This document shows, in pieces, positions 1-15,379 of a stretch of DNA of 64,000 nt. Made by a program: the position numbers and the translations under genes. How positions within the stretch are numbered: position 1 is the stretch's first letter; each line of letters opens with the position of its first letter. This stretch comes from Moniliella sp. 'wahieum' (Eukaryota; Basidiomycota; Moniliellomycetes; Moniliellales; Moniliellaceae): positions 124,001 through 188,000 of the forward strand of contig RSEE01000036.1 of NCBI GenBank assembly GCA_003971905.1. The letters are read 5' to 3'. The notes under the pieces were generated by a model. The model was given only the letters and a program-made list of their open reading frames with translations. It made no database searches and was not told where the DNA came from.

Positions 1-2907
<2,907 letters not shown>

Positions 2908-4105
2908 ATGTCGACCACCATGCTCCCTAACCCAGACCCCACGGGAGATGACGCAGGCAAGTGGCGTCTGCGCCTCCGCAAGCGTCCGTCGTGGGGCAGC
3001 ACCACCCGCCTAGGCCGCTTTCTCACCAAGGCCAAGAGTGCCTCCTCACTTCACACTGCTTTCCACACCCAGGTACCTCCGGTACCTGCGTTGCCCACCG
3101 GTATCGCTGCCCAAGACTCTGCTTCTGGGAGTGTCCCCACCGACAGCTTCTCCGCCCCATCACGGGACCAATTTGCGCCTCTGATCGAATCGCGTGCGCC
3201 TCTGATCGAATCGCGTGCGCCTCCCCCTGATCCGGCCATGCTTTCCCCTGCTCTGGAGCAAAAGGGTTCCGACAAACGCAGGTCCGCTCTGCCGCGCATG
3301 AGGATGCTCAAGCGCCGTACATCCATCCCCACTTCATCCACTTCGCCCCCTCCTCCGGGAACGGAGGAAAAGGCGGAGCAAGCAGCAAAACCGGAGGTTG
3401 CTCCGTCCGCAGCGGCCAATCCGACCTATGTTTCCGGCCCTGGTCCTGCTCCTGCATCGGATTTGGGCGAGGCAGATCAAGAGGTGGTAGAGGAAGGGCG
3501 AGCGTCTATCGCGGCCAGCCGGGGTGGGCTGGGGAGCACGGCGTCGCTTGTGCCTCCAAAAGACTCACCATTGACCAGCAGTCCGTCGCTGCGACCGCCT
3601 TCTCTGCGGAGCACTCCGACGGAGCGCGAGCACCGCGATGTGGGGCAAGGTGCCCAGTGTCACACACGTACCGCCCATGAGTCTGGGTGCTCAGGCAGCA
3701 GCCTCGCGCATAGGCGGGGGGCTAAGGCAAACGCGCTCGACCGAGCGGGTGGGTGTTACCCCGGGCGCCAGGGCCGGCCCGCGCCACGCAGAACAACCGG
3801 CTTGGCGCAAACGTGATCGCAGCGCCAGCCGTACCGCTGTCGACGCGGTGGCCCCGGATGAGTTTAACTTTGCGGCGGGCCGGGCACCTCGTACGAGCGC
3901 GCGCGCGCCCGCGCACGCTCTTGCCCCCGCCTCCAGCGGAATAGCGCGGCAGGGCGGTGGGGGGTATGCTTGGACGTGGCTACTAGCGTGCGACAGGTGC
4001 GCTGGTGGTTCTGCTAATGATGAAGACATGTGTAATGAAGAGAACAATGTGCTCCTGGGCGCTGGGATGCAACATGAGAGTGCGGGAGGAGGGGCTGGCA
4101 GGTAG
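2908..4105 (+). CDS. Hypothetical disordered Ser/Pro/Ala-rich protein (probable frameshift)
   Basis: Not recognised. The frame from the ATG at 2908 encodes a basic, low-complexity protein with an N-terminal Lys/Arg-rich segment (LRLRKRPSWGSTTRLGRF) and then long Ser/Pro/Ala-rich disorder without globular motifs. A 21-nt unit is duplicated in tandem near 3176-3217, giving APLIESR twice. Around 3630 the coding character appears to pass to another frame (MWGKVPSVTHVPPMSLGAQ...), as expected for one lost base; that frame stays open to 4105, although composition after about 3960 is less convincing, so the true C-terminus is uncertain. It could be a regulatory or scaffold protein; no function is proposed. 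Confidence 0.5.
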
Positions 4106-5114
4106 GCGGGCATATGTGCGACGCTGCGGCTGAGATGGGGGGGGCGGGAACACCCGCGGTGACTAGCGTCATGCGTTGAGGAGTGGGTGATGCATGATGC
4201 GCTGCACAACGCATGGTGGCGCGCGAGGGGCGAGGGTGGGTTGGCAGGTGCGGGTGCTGGCTGCCAGCTGCCTGGCGGCCCGGTGGCAGACTGCGGCAGC
4301 TCCGGGAGACGCGGAAGACGGTGTGGGACAGGTGACGGGCGGGTGATGATCGGTGATGGTGTGGCGCCACAGGATCCGCGCCAGGGCACGGGGGCACACG
4401 GGTGCGTGGGCGATGTGGTGCAGACGCATGCTGCCAGGGCGGGCTGGTGCGGGCTGGTGCGGGCTGGCGCGGGCCGGGGGGGCCGTGGCCTGCCGTGGCT
4501 CCGATGATGAGGGCAGCGCGCCTCCTGGCAGCAGTGGAATGCGAGCTGCCAGGCCGCGCGACCGCGCTGGGTGGGGGGCAGAGTGGCGCGGTGCCACCCG
4601 CCCCGCCAGCCGGCCAGCGTCCGACGCAGTCACCTGCAGCCCGCACGGGGCGACTGCGCAGGAAGGTGGCCGTGGACCAGTGAGAACCACGCGACGGATG
4701 AGGATGCTCGACGCGGACAACTGGGGGGGGTGCGGGCACTGGACCTGTGTGGGGGGCAGAGGCGACGACAGCCATGCCAAGGCGAGGTGGCTGCGGGCTG
4801 GTTGCTGGTTGCGATATGCAAGTGAAGTTTCGGGCGTTGAACGTTGACTGACAGAGTCAAGCGACGAGTGTGCAGGCCCTGGCTGCAGCCGGCAGGCTGC
4901 CAGTGACGCACTGGGGAGCATCACGCGTGCCCAGGCGGCGGGCTACAGGCAACGCAACGCAACCACTGCCGCCTGCTGCGGTTGAGCTTGGGTTAGCGCT
5001 TTGCCTCGGCGCTTAGCATAGCCTAGCCTGCTTAGCTTAGCTGCGTTGTGCATGTGGTGCCCCCCTCCTATCCACCTCCCACCCGCCCTCCCAGCCCCCC
5101 GCCATCTCCTCCCC
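4106..5114. other. GC-rich gene-free stretch
   Basis: Very GC-rich DNA with short direct repeats (GGGCTGGTGC units at about 4441-4475, CAG/CTG-rich runs) and one TTGAACGTTGA element near 4836. Open frames exist on both strands, but they read as arginine/proline/histidine-rich noise with no family resemblance. The pyrimidine-rich tail before 5115 is a likely leader of the kinase gene. Confidence 0.5.
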
Positions 5115-8100
5115 ATGCCGTCCTGGTTCCGGCGCAAGGCCAGCACGCCGCCCCCGCCCCGCCCCGCCGTGCTGGGCCGTCTGGACGACGCGGAAGAGGT
5201 CTGGGCCGGCGCCCCGCCCCTCCCCGACGGCTCCCGCCCCGACTACAACGGCCTCGGCGACATGCAGCGTGCCCAGCTCGAAGCCCAGCGCGCCGCCCAG
5301 CAGCTCTTCCTCCAGCAGCAGCGCCAGGCCCAGGAAGCATTTGAGCGCCAGCAGCAGCTTGCTCTCCAGCAGTTTGCCCAGCAGCAGGCCCAGCTCCAGC
5401 TCCAGTTTGAGCAGCACCAGGCCCAGTTCCGCCACCTCACCCCGCCTCTCCGCCCCTCTCCCCCTCCCCATCCGCCGCCGCCCGCTCGCCCTCCATCGCG
5501 CTCGCCTATGCCCATGTCCTCCTCCGCGTCTCTCTCGGCCCCGCCACTGCCCGCTGCGCCAACGCCCCGTCGCAGCCCCCAGCCTGCACACCCGCCCAGT
5601 GCTCGTTCTCGCTCCCGTCCGCGCATGCGGCGCCAGGACAGCCAGGGCAGCCTGCGCGACTTGGTTCAGTCCGTTGGTGAGGTCGCCGAGCGTGCAATTG
5701 AGGGGCTTGCTGCCGTTGGTCGCCGCGCCTCGATCGACATCAATCGTTCTGATAACCGCGCGGTGAGCCCCAGTGCCTCATCCCCACGGCCCCGGGCCCC
5801 ATCTTCCTCAACCGCTAGCACCGCCGAACGTCTCGCCCCTCCTTCACCGCAACCTCATCCCCTCTCTCGTCTTGCTCGCGCCGCCCGCAGTGCGACTGAC
5901 ATTCGTTTGAATGCCCACACTCTCAGTCCTTCTTCCATTCCCTCTCAGTCTGCCCGTCTTTCTCCCTCCTCCCCCAGCATGCGAAGCGGTCTGTCTACCC
6001 CGAGCAAGGTCTGCCACTTCGGCGTCGGCGTCGGCCGACAACCTCCCTTCTGCGGGCGCCCTGCCTGGTGCGGCGAGCCCCCCCTTCAGCCCGGCGTGTG
6101 GTCGCCTCAGCCTCACGCACCGCACGGACAAGTTTCGAGAGTCTGCGCAAGCTCGGACGCAAGGCCTCCTTCACTCGCTCGGTAGCATCGTCGGTCACAT
6201 CGCCCCCGCCGCGTTCGCTGGCTCCGTCTACCGGTGATGATCCTTGGGGTGACCCCTTTGCCGAATCGCCTTCTCCTTCGACCTTCAATCCTGATCATAC
6301 GCAGGCCCCTCATCGTTCCCGCCCTTCCACCGCTACCAGTACCTCCACTGCCTCCACTCGTCTGCTTCCTCTTGTTGTCCCTGCCGTCTCGCCGCAACAA
6401 GAGAAACCATCGCGATCATCGACTGCCAACACGTCCATTAGCTCCTCTATGCATCTTCTCCCACGATGGGCGGGCACACGAGCCAGCCCTCAACCGAATC
6501 TAGGCCTGCCCCTCCTCTGCCCCGGGTTCCGTCGACGGCTCCAGTCTGAACGGATGGACCCCCTCAGGCAGCACAAGTCACCTCCAGCGAACAACTGCAG
6601 GCTCGAAGGGAGCGAGACCTTCCTCCCCCACCCGCCAGTCCCGGCAGCGCAAGCCTCAAATCCCGACCCCCGCATGGCCTGGGCATTTCAGGCCTCGAAT
6701 CGCCTAGTACGACACCGACGTTACTCCATCGTGGGTTGGACCCTTCGCCTTCGACTTCTACTACCCACCTTTACTCTCACGACCCAAGGAGACCCCCACA
6801 ACTCGTCTCTCTCGTTTGGCTGAGAGTATGGCTTCCCCACTCACTGGCCCCGAGAGCAAAACCCCTGTTGGGTCTCCTGGCTTGCCGCCCCGCTCTCCTT
6901 GAGTGATGAGGAGGACCCGCTCGCGGGATTGATGGATGCGTACGATCTCGACGCCGCTGAAATAGGTGGAGAAAGCGAAAACGATACCGACGGATATACG
7001 TCGAGTGCTTCCCGCTCCCTCTCGGGCGACCATGAGGCTACTGTGGTAACCGTTACCAGAGCCCCCGTCTTGCCCAATGCCTGGCCCATGCCGCCGCTGA
7101 CGCTGCCTTCCCAACCACCGTCTGATGAGCATCTCAGTCTTGCCTTGCCGGACGAGCAGAGGACCCGGACCTCTCCCCCCCGCCCACAGGGAAGAGCGGA
7201 ACGACTCTGCGCGCCTTTACGCCACCTACTCCGACGGCACGGAGGGTAAGCTCGCGGCGCCGCTCCCGCACTAGCTCGGCTCGTTGGTCAGTGGGCTCGG
7301 GGTTGCGCAAACGAGAACGAGGAGCTGGGGGCGACGTGCCCCCCATGCCTTCTACCCCGTTAACACTCATACGCCGGGCCGACCACAGTCGCCCGTGGAA
7401 AAGCTACCTCTCCCCAATTTGGGGGGGAGTGCTACTCTTGCTCCTCTTCCCTCCCCTACTACGCATGCGCCTTCATGGGACGAGGGGGCTGGCACTGACG
7501 AAAAGAGGGTACTGGGTAAACAAGTGGATTCGCATACCATTTCGCCTGCTCGGGAACGTCAATCAATCGAGTCATGCCTCTGGATGGTGTGGGTCCCGTT
7601 CCTCCTTCTCCATGGGCCCACTCACCCAACTCTGCTCGGCTCTCACCCGCTCTGCCCCAAAAGAAGGGTACGGTGAATGCCGCCTCGCTTCCATCCAACT
7701 TGAAGCACCTTGGTACGTTCTCCCTCCATTCCCCTTGCCCTTTGGAGACTGCTGCGGATGTGCTAACCAATCGTCTTCAGCCCACTTTATCTCCGTTGAC
7801 CGAGCCGAGGACCTATTCACCGAGCCTGAGCTCATGGCGAAGGGGAGTGCGGCGACGTGTACTGGCGGAAGAACGGATGGGAACAAAGGGTCAAGTGGCC
7901 ATCAAAGTTGTCCGCCACACCACTTCGGCCGGCAATGGCGTCTGGGCATGGCTGCCGAGTTGGCGCTGTGGCAACGCGCTGGCAGCGACCGTGTGGTGGC
8001 CTTGCGCGGTGTTTACCTTGCCGGTCCCCTGACCCCGAGGGGGCGATCTGGTTGGTTTCAAGAGCTGAGGACCGCAGTGTGGCCGATGTGCTGGCGTCGA

Positions 8101-8678
8101 TTGAGCGTCCGTTACTGGATGCTGAGGTGGCACGGATTGTGGCGGATGCGTCGATTGCCTTATCCTTCCTCCATGCGCAGGGCATTGTGCACTGTGACTT
8201 TCGTTCGGACAATCTCCTGCTTGCCGCCACGGGCATCACCAAGCTGACCGACTTTACCCATGCTGCCCACCTGTCGTCCCGAGAATGGCGGACCAGCGTG
8301 GTCGGCACCCCATTTTGGATGGCGCCCGAGGTGATCGCCGCCAAACCGTACCGGTTCAAAGCGGACATTTGGTCGCTGGGCGCTGTGCTGTGGGAACTGA
8401 GCGAGGGAACGCCGCCGTACATTGACCTACCGCCGCGCGAGGCGGTGGGCAAGATTGCCCAGCTCGGCTTGCCCGACCTGCAGCCTACTACCCACGTGTC
8501 GGAGGAGTTGCGCACGCTGCTCGCCGCCTGTACCCACCTCGACCCCGACCAGCGTCCGACGGCAGACCAAGTATCTGCCCATCCGTTCGTAGCCCTGGCA
8601 GCGTCGTATCCGGAGATGGCCCACCTCCTTGATCTTGTGCATGAGGTGGAGCAGCAGGCTGAGTCGGAGGATGAGTAA
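5115..8678 (+). CDS. PAK/STE20-like protein kinase with long disordered N-terminus (degenerate DFG)
   Basis: Probable serine/threonine kinase or pseudokinase of the PAK/STE20 type, about 1,170 residues. The start MPSWFRRKAS at 5115 is followed by a Gln-rich coiled-coil segment (5260-5430) and about 600 residues of Ser/Pro-rich disorder. The kinase domain occupies about 7800-8660: a glycine-rich loop, VAIK lysine (about 7898), alphaC glutamate (AAELALWQ), catalytic loop HCDFRSDN (about 8190), LTDFTHAA at the DFG position, GTPFWMAPEV, ADIWSLGAVLWELSEGTPPY and QRPTADQVSAHPF. The order and RSDN/GTPFWMAPEV spacing match PAK kinases, but Gly of DFG is Thr and HRD is HCD. A 68-nt intron (7713-7780, branch CTAAC) precedes the domain. 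Coding sequence continues across several frames with single-base losses in homopolymers (for example about 6900 and in the N-lobe). No PBD/CRIB or PH domain is visible. One gene is inferred from uninterrupted coding character; two genes cannot be excluded. Confidence 0.75.
7713..7780 (+). other. Intron in PAK-like kinase gene
   Basis: Donor GTACGT, branch site TGCTAAC and acceptor TTCAG define a 68-nt intron. Removing it joins the disordered N-terminal region to the segment leading into the kinase P-loop (DLFTEPELMAKGS). Confidence 0.75.
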
Positions 8679-9814
8679 ATGCACTGCTGGACTACGATCG
8701 GTGTGGAGCCAAGAGTGGGCCCGGGGAGGATGGGGGTGGGGCCGGTAGGTTGCAGCTGAGCCTCAGCCGAACAGGGAAGAGGGGCGGACCTTGTCGCAGC
8801 TCCAATTCTGGGCCATTCAAAAAGCAGCATGACAAGCCACTGCACGGCTATGTGACCAACCGCAAGCGCGGCTCAAAACGACTCGGCCTGGCAGCCAGTC
8901 GACCGAGGCAGCCTCCAATCCATCACTCGGTCCGGTGACCCAAGCGACCATCATCCCCAAACACCCCTCGTTGGTGGAACGATGGAAAAAAGGATCGAGG
9001 CCCGATTCTTCCCATCCGCATAGCTCCCATCAACTCGGTTCCCCACCGACTCGTGTGGGATCCGATTGTCAGACAAGCTCAGGCCGTGAAGCGGCACCAG
9101 GCCATGAAGCCCGCTTTGAGCCTGTTGGGGCCACAGCAATGGATATGTGAAGAAGATCGTTCCTACTGTCGTCCACCTTCCGGTCGGTGTACATGTATGG
9201 TCTTGGACAAACCGCTCGGGCAGGGTCCACTGTGTGTAGGCTGTATATGCCCTGCCACCCACTGTTTGCAAACTCGTAGGGACCAGTGCGGTCGTTATTG
9301 GGCCAGGATGGCAGGAAACAGGGGCATCGGGGATCGACCGTTTGCGCAAACGAGAGGAACGAGAGACAATTAAGAACGCCTAAGGGTGGCAGGAACGATC
9401 GCCACAGATTGTCGATTAACGCCCGTGAAGCTTGAAGCTTGAGGCGGATCCTCTGGGGTGGTGAGTTGAAGCGCGTGTGGGAGAGGTAGGCGGCTTTGAT
9501 GAAGAAGCGCAGATATACCATATTGGGATCCGTCACGTGACAGGCCACTCTTACTCAGTCTTGTGCGAGTCCTCTTCAGTATGGGGATTGTGGGGTTTTC
9601 CCCCAAACAGGGCAGCGCACTCACACTTACGAAAGGTGACCAGTGACCCGTGACGCATGACTAGTATGTATGGCTCGTGCCGAACTGTCACCAGCTCCTC
9701 TCGGAGGCAAGGTTATCGCTTGAAGCTTGAAGCGACAGACTCCTGGCCGTCTGGTTGAGCTTCCCCCTCAACGTCTCCACAACAGCCAACCACCAACCTT
9801 CGCAACTAGCCGGC
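8679..9814. other. Intergenic, no gene seen
   Basis: No coding region is supported. It contains two TTGAAGC heptamer blocks (9425-9442 and 9718-9734, both with the palindrome CTTCAAGCTTGAAG or part of it) and a TTTGCGCAAA palindrome near 9340. The last ~80 bases should contain the leader of the hydrolase gene. Confidence 0.6.
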
Positions 9815-11160
9815 ATGGGCGTCGAGGTCGTACAACAGACTACATCCTGGCTTCGCGCCATGGTTTGCTGGGCCTTGATCCGACTCTTCAGTGGACTGGC
9901 TCGAGGCAGGACACCTTGGTCCAGTAGTGCCGCGCCTCATGACGCAGCTCGAACGATGCCCTCGCACTTGGAGGATCACTACCATGTGCACATTGGCCAT
10001 CTGGTGCTAGAGGATGAGGCCAACATCTTATCTCCCCCTCCTGCTCTGCCGCCACCACCTTCTACTGCCCGCCCGGGCCCTGCAGACGAGTGGACAAAGG
10101 CGCGCAGCGCCTGGCTGGCGCCATTGGCCATCTCCCGCACCCATCTCCCCACCACCCCTCCTCTACCGAAGAAGCCTCCCAGATATCGGTGCCAAGGCGG
10201 GTATCTCCCGATCGGGAGCTAAGCGGGTTGTTCTCTTTTTCCATGGTGGCGGATTCGTCTCGCCCATGAGTGCATTCCACTGGAAGTTTGCTTCTCGCCT
10301 GGCGGTCCAACTGGATGCGTATGTCGTTGTCCAGACATACACACTCTTGCCATGGGGTGGGATTTGGGATGTGCTCCCTCCGCTTCTTATCGTGTATCGT
10401 GAGCTGCAGAAAGCTGCCACTGAGCTCGGGCTCGAGTTTATCGTGTTGGGTGACAGGTCAGTGCTCAACGGCCCATTGCAGCTCTTCATTTCGTACTGAC
10501 ATTTTCCTGATTCGATTGTAGTGCGGGTGGGAGCTTAGCAGCTGCACTCGTCCTAGCTGCTCGCACGCCGGTCTACCCGCTCCCGGGCAACTGGTATTGG
10601 TTGCGCCTGGGCTGGAGTCAGTCTTACCCGTGGCGGAAGTCAAGGCGGCGGAGAAGCAGTGCGCTGTCCTAACGGCTTCAGGCATGGTGATCAGTCGGCG
10701 GCACTGGGCGATTGGCGCAACGGACCCCGAAACATTTGTGCATGAGATTGTCCAGAGCGCGCCTCGCGCTTCAACGTCGGAGGAAGAGCAGGCAGCGTTG
10801 CATCCTTATGCCAGTCCATTGCGGGGGGATTGGACGTGGCTCAGCCACGCCCCCGCGGGAGGAAAGAAGACAAAGCTGACCCTGGTGAGCGGGATGTGGG
10901 ACTTATCGTATCCGCTGTCTGTGGCACCATTCGTGCAAAAGCTCCAGTCGCTGGGCCATGAGGTGGAAGCAACCTTCATCCTGTCCCCATACTCGATCCA
11001 TGATTACCCCATCTTTGTGGATACTGCCCTGCCTCTCTTTGTTGGCGCTGAAGGGTCTGAACCTACTCGTGTCAAGTGTGCTGGCTTATGGGGATCATTG
11101 ACGAATCTTTCTGAATGTCAAATGGCAACGGATAACATGAACATGGTCAAAGCGGATTAG
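9815..11160 (+). CDS. Alpha/beta-hydrolase fold-3 esterase (HSL/steryl acetyl hydrolase-like)
   Basis: Serine hydrolase of about 427 residues. The start MGVEVVQQTTSWLRAM at 9815 precedes a short hydrophobic segment that could be a membrane anchor. Exon 1 carries the oxyanion-hole motif FFHGGGF (about 10240). The nucleophile elbow GDSAGG is split by a 65-nt intron (10457-10521, branch CTGAC): GAC AG joins T GCG GGT GGG. Downstream are the likely acid GMWDLSYP (about 10893) and histidine YSIHDYP (about 10995). HGGGF plus GDSAGG define the hormone-sensitive-lipase/arylacetamide-deacetylase group, which in fungi includes Say1-type sterol deacetylases. Single-base losses break the frame near 10190 and near 10590 (LPG/QLVLVAPGLE). 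The final ~30 residues are less typical. Substrate unknown. Confidence 0.85.
10457..10521 (+). other. Intron inside the nucleophile-elbow codon of the hydrolase
   Basis: The 65-nt intron has donor GTCAGT, a branch-like CTGAC at 10496-10500 and acceptor TTGTAG. Splicing reconstitutes the serine codon of GDSAGG, which fixes both borders. Confidence 0.85.
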
Positions 11161-11497
11161 ATATGAGATCTGAGATGAGAAGCCGTCTGGCGGGTGGGGT
11201 CTTTGAGGCCGTTGAGGGCAAGCCTGCGCAACCAACCACAAAGGAAAGGGCAATCGACCTGACCGACCTGGCCTCGCACTGGCCACTACTGGGCATAAAT
11301 AGACCCTCAATCGCTCAACGTTGTTCGACGTTCAACGTTCACATGAACGGGCGAGGTCCAGAGTGAAATATTGTCTGCCATCGGTGCAATGATAGCCTGT
11401 GGAAAAACGGAGGCGGAAACTGGCTTATATTTTTTTGTCGCGATGATCGACTCGCGACCACTTCCACCGACAGACCCCCTCCAGCCCAGGCTCGCCG
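11161..11497. other. Short intergenic region
   Basis: No gene seen. It contains a palindromic ACGTTCAACGTTCA block (11315-11342) about 155 bp upstream of the UTP17 start and an AT-rich patch (TATATTTTTTT) near 11428 that could serve the UTP17 promoter. Confidence 0.5.
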
Positions 11498-14400
11498 ATG
11501 GCCAAGAGTCGAAAGAGCGGCGGTCTCCAGGCGGGGGACCTCTCCAATTCTGTTCCATCCAACGCTACCGATGCACATCCACCCGCCGCAATCCCGCTCT
11601 CAGATAAGAACGCGGTAACACCCTCCCCTTTTCCTGCTAAGATGGCACGCGACAGGCCCGACCGAAAGCGGAACCAAGAGCCTGGTCACAAGCACAAGAA
11701 GGAGGGAAAGACCCACTTCCGTCCCATACGCCCAAGAGTAATAAGAGCAAGGACAAAAAGAACCCGTCGGTATCGTCGAAGGCGCCAGATGGCATGCTTC
11801 CATCCATCCCACTAACACCCGGACAGGTGTCTCGTATGGCACCAGTGTGGAGCCACGATGGGTCGCTGTTGTTTTTCCCTCGTTCTTCCGGTGTCCGTAT
11901 TGTTGTTCGTTCCACCAACCGTTCCGCGGGAGTTTTGCCTGTGCCCATCTCTTCAGGCACGGTTGTTGCGGTCGCTCTTCATCCAAGCAACACGGCCCGT
12001 CTCCTAGCTCTAACATCCAAGTTTACCCTCCTCGAGTTTGATTACCTGGACCCGCAACTGCTACGCACATCCGATATCCTTTCTGCCACCCAGGATGCTT
12101 TGGTTGTTGCCCTCCTTCCAGCTATGATCTCGCCCAATGACGATGGCGTGGAAGCTCCGCATGCGTTTGTCGCAGCTTCAGACGGTCGTATTTTGGCGGT
12201 GGACATGAGCGTGGGGGGGCGCAAGCCGTACCCAGTGACGGATCTCGTCCACCTGCCTGACGCGATCAAGGCGGTTAGTATCTCGTCGGATAACCAAGTC
12301 CTGTATCGCCGCAGGATTGCAGGGCTACTTGGCCAAAACGAGGGCCGCACTGGCTTCGGCCAAAGGACAAAGCACCCCTCGTACCTGGGTTAAGATTCCC
12401 ACCAAGTACCCTATTACGGCCCTTGCCGTTCCCTCAGTCACCGACACGCTAGCAACTGGCGATACCAATGGTATGGTTCGTCTCTGGCCTGGCCTCTTGG
12501 CTTCTAGTGGCTTTGATCGCTTGATCCAGCAAGCCAAGCAACCGCCCAAGCGGAATGGCGTGGCTCAGGTCGGCACGTACGTTGCTAGCACAGCTATGCA
12601 CTGGCATCCGCACCCTGTTCGCGCCCTGTCTTTTGCCGACGGGACGCAGTTGTGCTTTCAGGAGGTGACGAGTCGGCGCTGGTCGTATGGCAGATTGGAG
12701 TTTCGGCAGGCGGGGAGGCAATGAGACCAAGAAGGAATTTGCACCTCGTTTGCCGGCTTTCATCACTGCCATTGCGCCCGTCCCACCTATGCCCATCTTG
12801 GGTGCAGGGCCAAACCAGCAGTGGCTGGGACGACGCGGCGGACACCTACTCAGACGGAGTCGATGGGATTCTACTGTGACCTGTTCTGGGTCAACCGCGG
12901 TGCTCAATGCATCGACGCTGCGTATGGACCAGATTTATGCCCCCGAGGGTGCCCGGGCTGTCGACCCGGCTTTGGCTTCAAATCAGCCGACCGCGTCCTT
13001 GGGCGTACCCCTGGCCGTTTCAGGGAATTTGGCTCTTCTTCCTGGCCTCGGCCGGCCAGTGTCCAAATCGTTGACCCGGGTTTGGATCAGCACCTTCTTA
13101 CCCTCGAAACTGCTCCAGACAATCGCGTGGGTGCCAAAGACGATATGATGCCCGAACCCGTCCGACCGAGGGTTGCTGCCCTCTCTCTCCCCTCCCCTGC
13201 GGCATTGAACGCAAGCTCTTCGGTGTGGACCAAAGCCTCGTTGCCCCCTTGGCTTGCGACGGTCGAATCCCGCCTCGCTGCAATTCAATCCGATGGGACC
13301 CTAGTGGAACAGGAGCAGGCTTTGGTCTTGTGGCACGCACTGGCCTCAACCCCTGGATACACGCTTGCCTCTCGGATCGAGCGTCCTCATAATGGCACCG
13401 TCACCGCTGCTGCTTTTGCTCCTCCCCCAACCACTCCTGCTACCGACCCGTACCCTCGACTTGCCACGCTTTCGACTGATGGTTCGGTCCGACTATGGTG
13501 CTTGGCGTCCCGCCCTTCGGCGAGGGGCCCGTGCGTTCTTGGCGTCTCGGTGCGGTGTTGAGTTTCCGCAATGCCCAACCCACATCGATGCAATGGGATG
13601 CAAGTGGGGAACTTCTGGCGGTGGGATGGTCGTACGACCCGCGACTGCCCTCTACCTCGGAAGACCAGCCATGGGGTGCAGTCACGTTGATTGATGCGTC
13701 GCCGCAGGCTCTCACTCGGGATCGGCCGGCATCCTTCGTACTTTCCCCTTGGACACGATGGGCTTCAGTCGGTCAGCCATGTGGCCTGGACCTCGTCTAC
13801 GTCCGTGGTACGGACTTTGGTGGCTGCCAGCCCGTTAGCAGTGGCTGTGCTGGATGTGCTAGAGGGCGTGTGCGTTGCCCACGCTTCTGTTGCGGGAAAC
13901 GCCAAGGGACAACAGCGGATTATCAACTTGCTTCCTTCCCCAGGTCCCGCCTCTTCCAACGTGATCGGCCGGATTGTGGTTTGCCAGGAGGGTAGCGAGA
14001 GGAGCACGATGAGCTTGTCTCCCTCTCGCTTGGATCCCGGTCCACGACCAATCGAGCACGCTCAAGATGACCCAAACGGGGTTACTGCCACGCCTGCGTA
14101 CAGTCCTCTCCCTCTGTGTGTCACCTCTGGCGCCTGAGCAGACAAATCAAAGCTGTGACACTGTCCTTCTTGGTCTGACGTCCAATTGGGACGTGTTGGC
14201 CTTTGGCACCAACCCACTCCCTCCCGCCTCGCGTGCTGCACCAGTTTTTGGGCAAAGGACAGCCGTCGTTGTGGGCACAGCTGGTGGGGCCGTCACTGGA
14301 CACGCCCGTTGTTGCCTCATCCCTAGCCTCTTCTCACGCCCGGCCACCGCAGCTCAACCGGCAGCCCATGCCGGCTTGGCCTTGCTACGTCCATTCGACG

Positions 14401-14885
14401 CGCCGGCCCACTTGCTGCCCTCGGTCGGTTCTCTTCTGGCCTCGGTACAAAAGGCACTTTTGCCACCCGCGCCGGACGCGGTTGCCACCCCGTGGAACAT
14501 GCCGAGAGAACGACAAGGACGAGGATGGGGATACGGCGTTTACCGATGCGCTGCCCCCCTCCTCCGACGCTCAGGCCACGTCCACCCTTTCCTTCTTCAC
14601 AGCCCAAGGCCCCTCCTTCTCAACTGCGCTGCCGGGCAAAGTGAGCGCGCCCAGTCCGTCCACATTTCTCTCGGTGCACCCGGCCTGGACCTGCTGACGG
14701 CGGCGTTGGGCGACATTGTGCTGGAGGAGCGGAAGGATGTAGTTGTGCCCGATACGCCGGCAAAGCCACAAGGTAAGCCACAGGCCAAAACGACGCCTTG
14801 CCCGCCCGCGACGCCAGACCTTCCCATCGTTGCGCGGCCAGCCAAATCGAACGCTCGCAACGCAAGGGCCGGCGATGAGTCGTAA
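11498..14885 (+). CDS. UTP17: U3 snoRNP / t-UTP component UTP17 (NAN1, WDR75 homologue)
   Basis: Nucleolar WD-repeat protein of the t-UTP (UTP-A) complex, needed for pre-rRNA transcription and early 18S processing. The start MAKSRKSGGLQAG at 11498 is followed by a Lys/Arg-rich segment typical of nucleolar proteins, then beta-propeller segments: MAPVWSHDGSLLFF (about 11836), WVKIPTKYPITALAV with LATGDTNGMVRLW (about 12390-12490), the WDR75 hallmark GGDESALVVWQ followed by ETKKEFAPRLPAFITAI (about 12660-12770), RLATLSTDGSVRLW (about 13450), and a C-terminal LFD-type helix (LALLRPFDAPAHLLPSVGSL, about 14380) matching the WDR75 'PAHVLP' tail. It ends at the stop 14883-14885, about 1,130 residues, longer than yeast Nan1. 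Many single-base losses shift the frame (about 11770, 12300, 12655, 12715, 13060, 13530, 13735). No certain intron. Copy number and expression are not visible. Confidence 0.85.
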
Positions 14886-15379
14886 ACGTATCCTGCAATC
14901 CATGCCGTTGCACATGCTGGCCGATGCACGTATGGTATTTGAGAGGTAGGAGGTGGTAGGTGCGGAACACGGTGGTGGCGCAGGGGAGGGTTAAGGGACA
15001 CGGCGACAACGGCGCAGCCTTCTCCACGCCCAAACGACCAAGAACAGCGCCCATGATGGTGAGCAATCCTCCGCTGTTGTGTGGCCAGCAGAGAGAAGCG
15101 TGTGGCCGAACCAGCCCCAACCGGCATCCACATCATGCATCATGCATCATGCCTGCATGAAGGGACACGTGACATGGCTGTGACTGGATGGGGATGTGGC
15201 ATGATAACGAGCCCCCTTACGGCATGGCCGCAGACTGGCTCAGTGAGCAGCCAGGCTGACTACGCTGCGCTCCGCTCCGCAGCCACAGTGCATCAGCGCA
15301 CAGCCCAACCGACCAGCCTGGCAGTCGCCTATCTGCCGTCGCCTGGGGCCTTCTTGCCAATCACCATCCTTTCCTCTTC
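14886..15379. other. Intergenic, HSE1 upstream
   Basis: No gene supported. It carries a short CATCATG heptamer repeat (about 15131-15153). A small first exon of HSE1 could lie here because the bases before the VHS domain (TCATGTCCAG) also look like a splice acceptor, but no matching donor was found. Confidence 0.4.

Noticed and set aside
4014-4924. Two ~250-codon minus-strand frames
   Set aside because: Arg/Pro/His-rich translations in very GC-rich DNA with no domain, no splice context and no agreement between overlapping frames.
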